From DASROJ01 sp035646975 (GTDB lineage: Bacteria; Acidobacteriota; Polarisedimenticolia; JACPZX01; DASXTC01), in contig DASROJ010000267.1 of assembly GCA_035646975.1 (NCBI GenBank), forward strand, positions 1-8,762: a stretch of 8,762 nucleotides of DNA, given 5' to 3'. Both the position numbers and the translations under genes were made by a program. A model generated the notes under the pieces. It worked only from the letters and a program-made list of their open reading frames with translations. It searched no databases and was not told where the DNA came from. This document shows positions 6,774 through 8,762 of the stretch, piece after piece. The stretch's first letter is position 1; each line of letters begins with the position of its first letter.

Positions 6774-7642
6774 CGACCGCCATCCTGCCCGCGGAGCTGC
6801 TCGCGAAGCTGGCCTGCCCGCTCTGCCGCGGCCCCCTGCGTGACAACGATGGAGGGGGCGGCGGCGACGACGGGGACGGCGGGCTGTCTTGCGCCTCCTG
6901 CGGCGCCGGCTTCGCGGTGGTTTCGGGCGTCCCCGAGCTGTTCCCGTGGCGCTCCGCAACCCCCGAACCCGAATGGTCGCGATGGCGCGAGAAGCTGGAG
7001 CTGCTGCAGCAATGGCGGGTGCAGACGTGGGATCGAAGCCCGCGGGCGGAAGCGCTGCACGGCGTGGTGGCCGATCTGTCGCGCAGCTTCTTCGAGCTTC
7101 TCGGCGCACCGCTCGGTGCGACCGTCCTGGAGATCGGATGCGGGGACGGCAACATGCGCCGTCATCTGCCGGGCCGGCTCTACTGGGGCATCGATCCTCT
7201 CCCGCTGCCGCCCGCTCCGGGCGATGCCGGCGTCTTCCTGCGCGGTGTGGGTGAACGGCTTCCGCTGGCCAACGGATCGTTCGACCTGGTGCTCCTGATC
7301 CAGACGCTCGACCATTCGTTCGATCCGGTCGCGGTGCTCTCGGAAGCCCGGCGCGTGCTGCGCGACGGCGGACTGCTCGGAATCATGCAGAGTCTTCATC
7401 ATCCCGCGCCACCGCCGCCGCTGATTACCCGCCTGCGGAGTTCGCTCTCGCGGATGCGACGGCGGCTGACGGGACGAACACGGATCGACGACTCCGACAC
7501 GAAGACCAACCCGCTGGGGCGCGACGAGCTGCTCGCGCTGCTGGAAAACGGCTTTCACATCGGGCAGACCGTCTCCGCGGGTGATGTCCTGATGGCGACG
7601 GCTACACGGCGGGCCACAGGAGCCGGAACGTCAGCCCGGTGA
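6770..7642 (+). CDS. Methyltransferase with N-terminal Trm112-like zinc ribbon
   Basis: A 290-residue product with a zinc-ribbon head resembling the Trm112/UPF0434 type: LACPLCRGPL (Cys16, Cys19), then LSCASCGAGFAVVSGVPELF (Cys41, Cys44). Between the knuckles lies an unusual Gly/Asp-only run at 27-38. A linker with Trp/Glu-rich helix (60-115) leads to a class I methyltransferase domain: VLEIGCGDG at 119-127, WGIDP with Asp142, FDLVLLIQTLDHSFDP at 171-186, and RRVLRDGGLLGIMQS. A Pro-run and Arg-rich segment (212-237) and an Arg/Ala tail follow. Start GTG 6770 shares GTGA with the previous stop (4-nt overlap); no clear Shine-Dalgarno is seen, so coupling probably drives its translation. Its 3' end overlaps the convergent membrane-protein gene by 41 nt. 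Fused ribbons of this kind commonly stabilise the methyltransferase or help place its substrate; the target here is unknown. Confidence 0.86.
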   Translation: MTTAILPAELLAKLACPLCRGPLRDNDGGGGGDDGDGGLSCASCGAGFAVVSGVPELFPWRSATPEPEWSRWREKLELLQQWRVQTWDRSPRAEALHGVVADLSRSFFELLGAPLGATVLEIGCGDGNMRRHLPGRLYWGIDPLPLPPAPGDAGVFLRGVGERLPLANGSFDLVLLIQTLDHSFDPVAVLSEARRVLRDGGLLGIMQSLHHPAPPPPLITRLRSSLSRMRRRLTGRTRIDDSDTKTNPLGRDELLALLENGFHIGQTVSAGDVLMATATRRATGAGTSAR

Positions 7643-8162
7643 CCACGGCGTAGATGATGCCGTCGAGGATCGCGCGCGCGGTGTTTCCCCACGGCTGGCC
7701 CTTCCAGATCGAATCGCTCACGTGCGAGAACGAGTAGGCCGCGAAGGCGACGGTGCCGGTGACCCGCATGACCTGCATCGGGTCGTCGCCGGGGTGCAGC
7801 GTGTGGCGCGCGACATACCCCGCCACGAAGCTCACCACGACGCTGTACACGAACCACTGGGAGAGGTGCTTCGGCATCACGGGCATGCCCTTCGGCATCA
7901 CCGTGACCACCGCGACCGGCCCTGTCTCGAACATCTTCTGGATCGCAGGGTCCTTCATGTTCGCGTGATCCTTGCAGTAGGGAGTGAAGTAGAGACCCGG
8001 CGACGGGTTGCCCTTGGCGATCGCTTCGCGCACGGCGTTCTCGTTGGGCAGCGACTTGATGTCGGCCTTGTGGTACTTGAGCATCATGTGAATCATGAAG
8101 CTGGCGATGAACACTGCCACCGCAGAGACGACGACGGGCAGCCACAGACTTCCGATGGGCAT
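7602..8162 (-). CDS. Small four-helix membrane protein of unknown function
   Basis: A 186-residue protein with an N-terminal hydrophobic helix (about 7-28), a soluble loop (29-100), then three hydrophobic helices (about 101-120, 130-148, 164-183). The loop has KYHKADIKSLPNE, FTPYCKDHANMKDP and VAVVTVMPKGMPVMPKHL. I recall similar unnamed proteins in Acidobacteriota and Proteobacteria sharing the IHMxLxYHxxD and TVMPxGxPxM patterns, but cannot name a function. The start is well supported: AGGAGGTG lies just upstream and ATG 8162 opens the first helix. It is 60 nt downstream of the DUF2914-type gene on the same strand, so the two may be co-transcribed. It converges on, and overlaps by 41 nt, the methyltransferase gene. 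A transporter or envelope stress role cannot be concluded. Confidence 0.83.
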   Translation of the reverse strand: MPIGSLWLPVVVSAVAVFIASFMIHMMLKYHKADIKSLPNENAVREAIAKGNPSPGLYFTPYCKDHANMKDPAIQKMFETGPVAVVTVMPKGMPVMPKHLSQWFVYSVVVSFVAGYVARHTLHPGDDPMQVMRVTGTVAFAAYSFSHVSDSIWKGQPWGNTARAILDGIIYAVVTGLTFRLLWPAV

Positions 8163-8167
8163 CGGGG

Positions 8168-8175
8168 CACCTCCT
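8168..8175 (-). promoter_or_regulatory. Strong Shine-Dalgarno of the four-helix membrane protein
   Basis: Reading on the minus strand, AGGAGGTG is complementary to the 16S rRNA tail, with the AGGAGG core ending 7 nt before the ATG at 8162. It is the strongest ribosome site in the window and fixes this start. The polysaccharide genes by contrast have weak sites and rely on overlaps. Confidence 0.85.
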
Positions 8176-8222
8176 GGGTCCGGCCGCTGCGAAACGCAAC
8201 GCCGGGGAGGCGATATCCTACC

Positions 8223-8762
8223 TCAAGTTCCCGCCGCCACACAGGTGAAGGTCGATCGGGCGAGCACCCTGCCCTCGCCGTCACGCGCCTCCACGGCCCA
8301 CTCGCCGACCTTGCCGAGGGTCTTGCGGCTGTGCGTTCGCCAGCTGGCCCCTCCAAGCTTCAGTTCGATCGACTGCATGACCCTGCCGTCATGAAGCCAG
8401 ACGTGGACGATACGGTCACCGTTGCGGGCGCCAAGCACGCGAGTGGAAAACGACACGACCTGCCAGAGGCCGAACGGCGACTCGCCGTCCGTCGCCACTC
8501 CGTTGGCAAGACGCCGGCCCACTGCGAACTCCTGCACGCTCAGGGCTCCGGGATTCCCGGTCCTGAGCGCCACCACTCTGGCCGGCTTCGGCGCGGGGGG
8601 CGCCGGTGGTGTCCTGTCCCGCGGCGGCGCGGGAGCCGGCTCCGGAGAAGCGGGTGGAGCCGGTGTCGGTGCGGCCACCGAAGATTGCGGGACGGCCCGC
8701 TCGCTTCCCTCGAGGGTCGGCCTGAAAAAGACGAAGTAGGCGCCCGCCGCGGTGGCGAACAG
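8223..8762 (-). CDS. DUF2914-type protein with N-terminal membrane segment and Pro/Ala-rich linker (N-terminus cut)
   Basis: The frame is open to the right edge, so the start lies outside; 179 residues are visible. The first visible residues, LFATAAGAYFVFF, look like the end of a membrane helix. A Pro/Ala-rich linker (PTPAPPASPEPAPAPP and PPAPPAPKPA) of about 35 residues follows. The C-terminal domain has the pattern I associate with DUF2914: IVHVWLHDG, SIELKLGGASWRTHSRKTL, VGEWAVEARDGEGRVLA and a final FTC. A GTG at 8676-8678 could start a 151-residue protein, but it falls in the linker and would remove the membrane segment, so the longer reading is preferred. It probably anchors a small beta domain outside the inner membrane; function is unknown. 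It lies 60 nt upstream of the membrane-protein gene on the same strand. Confidence 0.78.
   Translation of the reverse strand: MFATAAGAYFVFFRPTLEGSERAVPQSSVAAPTPAPPASPEPAPAPPRDRTPPAPPAPKPARVVALRTGNPGALSVQEFAVGRRLANGVATDGESPFGLWQVVSFSTRVLGARNGDRIVHVWLHDGRVMQSIELKLGGASWRTHSRKTLGKVGEWAVEARDGEGRVLARSTFTCVAAGT

Noticed and set aside
5988..7558. Minus-strand open frames of 373, 140 and 268 codons
   Set aside because: All are antisense to methyltransferase genes with clear motifs and have Arg/Pro/Ala-rich shadow composition.

Overview
The window is GC-rich, densely coding DNA with no rRNA, tRNA, CRISPR array or recognisable mobile element. Coding frames show strong G/C preference at third codon positions. 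The left edge carries a Ser/Thr protein kinase fused through one membrane segment to a WD40/TolB-like propeller. Together with the base composition and a DUF2914-type protein at the right edge, this suggests an Acidobacteriota-like bacterium. Myxococcota and Gemmatimonadota are alternatives; the assignment is inference from gene content, not phylogeny.

Layout. On the minus strand, from the middle leftward, lie a polysaccharide flippase (1760-3283) and, 49 nt after it, the kinase (1-1710), whose C-terminus runs off the left edge. Divergent from the flippase, after a 161-nt control region with an AT-rich patch and compact inverted repeats, is a plus-strand run of five genes. These are a DegT/DnrJ/EryC1/StrS aminotransferase (3445-4656), a left-handed beta-helix acyltransferase (4665-5360) and three different SAM-dependent methyltransferases (5353-6018, 6015-6773, 6770-7642). 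The five are packed into one operon with 8-nt or smaller gaps, or with 4- to 8-nt start/stop overlaps. The last methyltransferase meets, tail to tail with a 41-nt overlap, a minus-strand pair: a small four-helix membrane protein of unknown function (7602-8162), preceded by a DUF2914-type protein (8223-8762, N-terminus cut by the right edge).

How the genes may work together. PLP aminotransferase, O/N-acyltransferase, methyltransferases and a PST-type flippase are the usual ingredients of a surface-polysaccharide locus. Here they would make an amino sugar, acylate and methylate the glycan, and move lipid-linked repeat units across the inner membrane. No glycosyltransferase or polymerase lies in the window, so these genes are probably one side of a larger cluster or a tailoring module. 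The kinase could sense envelope state, but only its position links it to the locus.

Start codons were chosen by gene overlap, Shine-Dalgarno fit and the shift in third-position GC. Several annotated starts are therefore shorter than the longest open frames. I see no clearly new molecular system. The most distinctive features are the three coupled, architecturally different methyltransferases, one lacking the classical glycine-rich SAM loop and one with a Gly/Asp-rich insert in its zinc ribbon.
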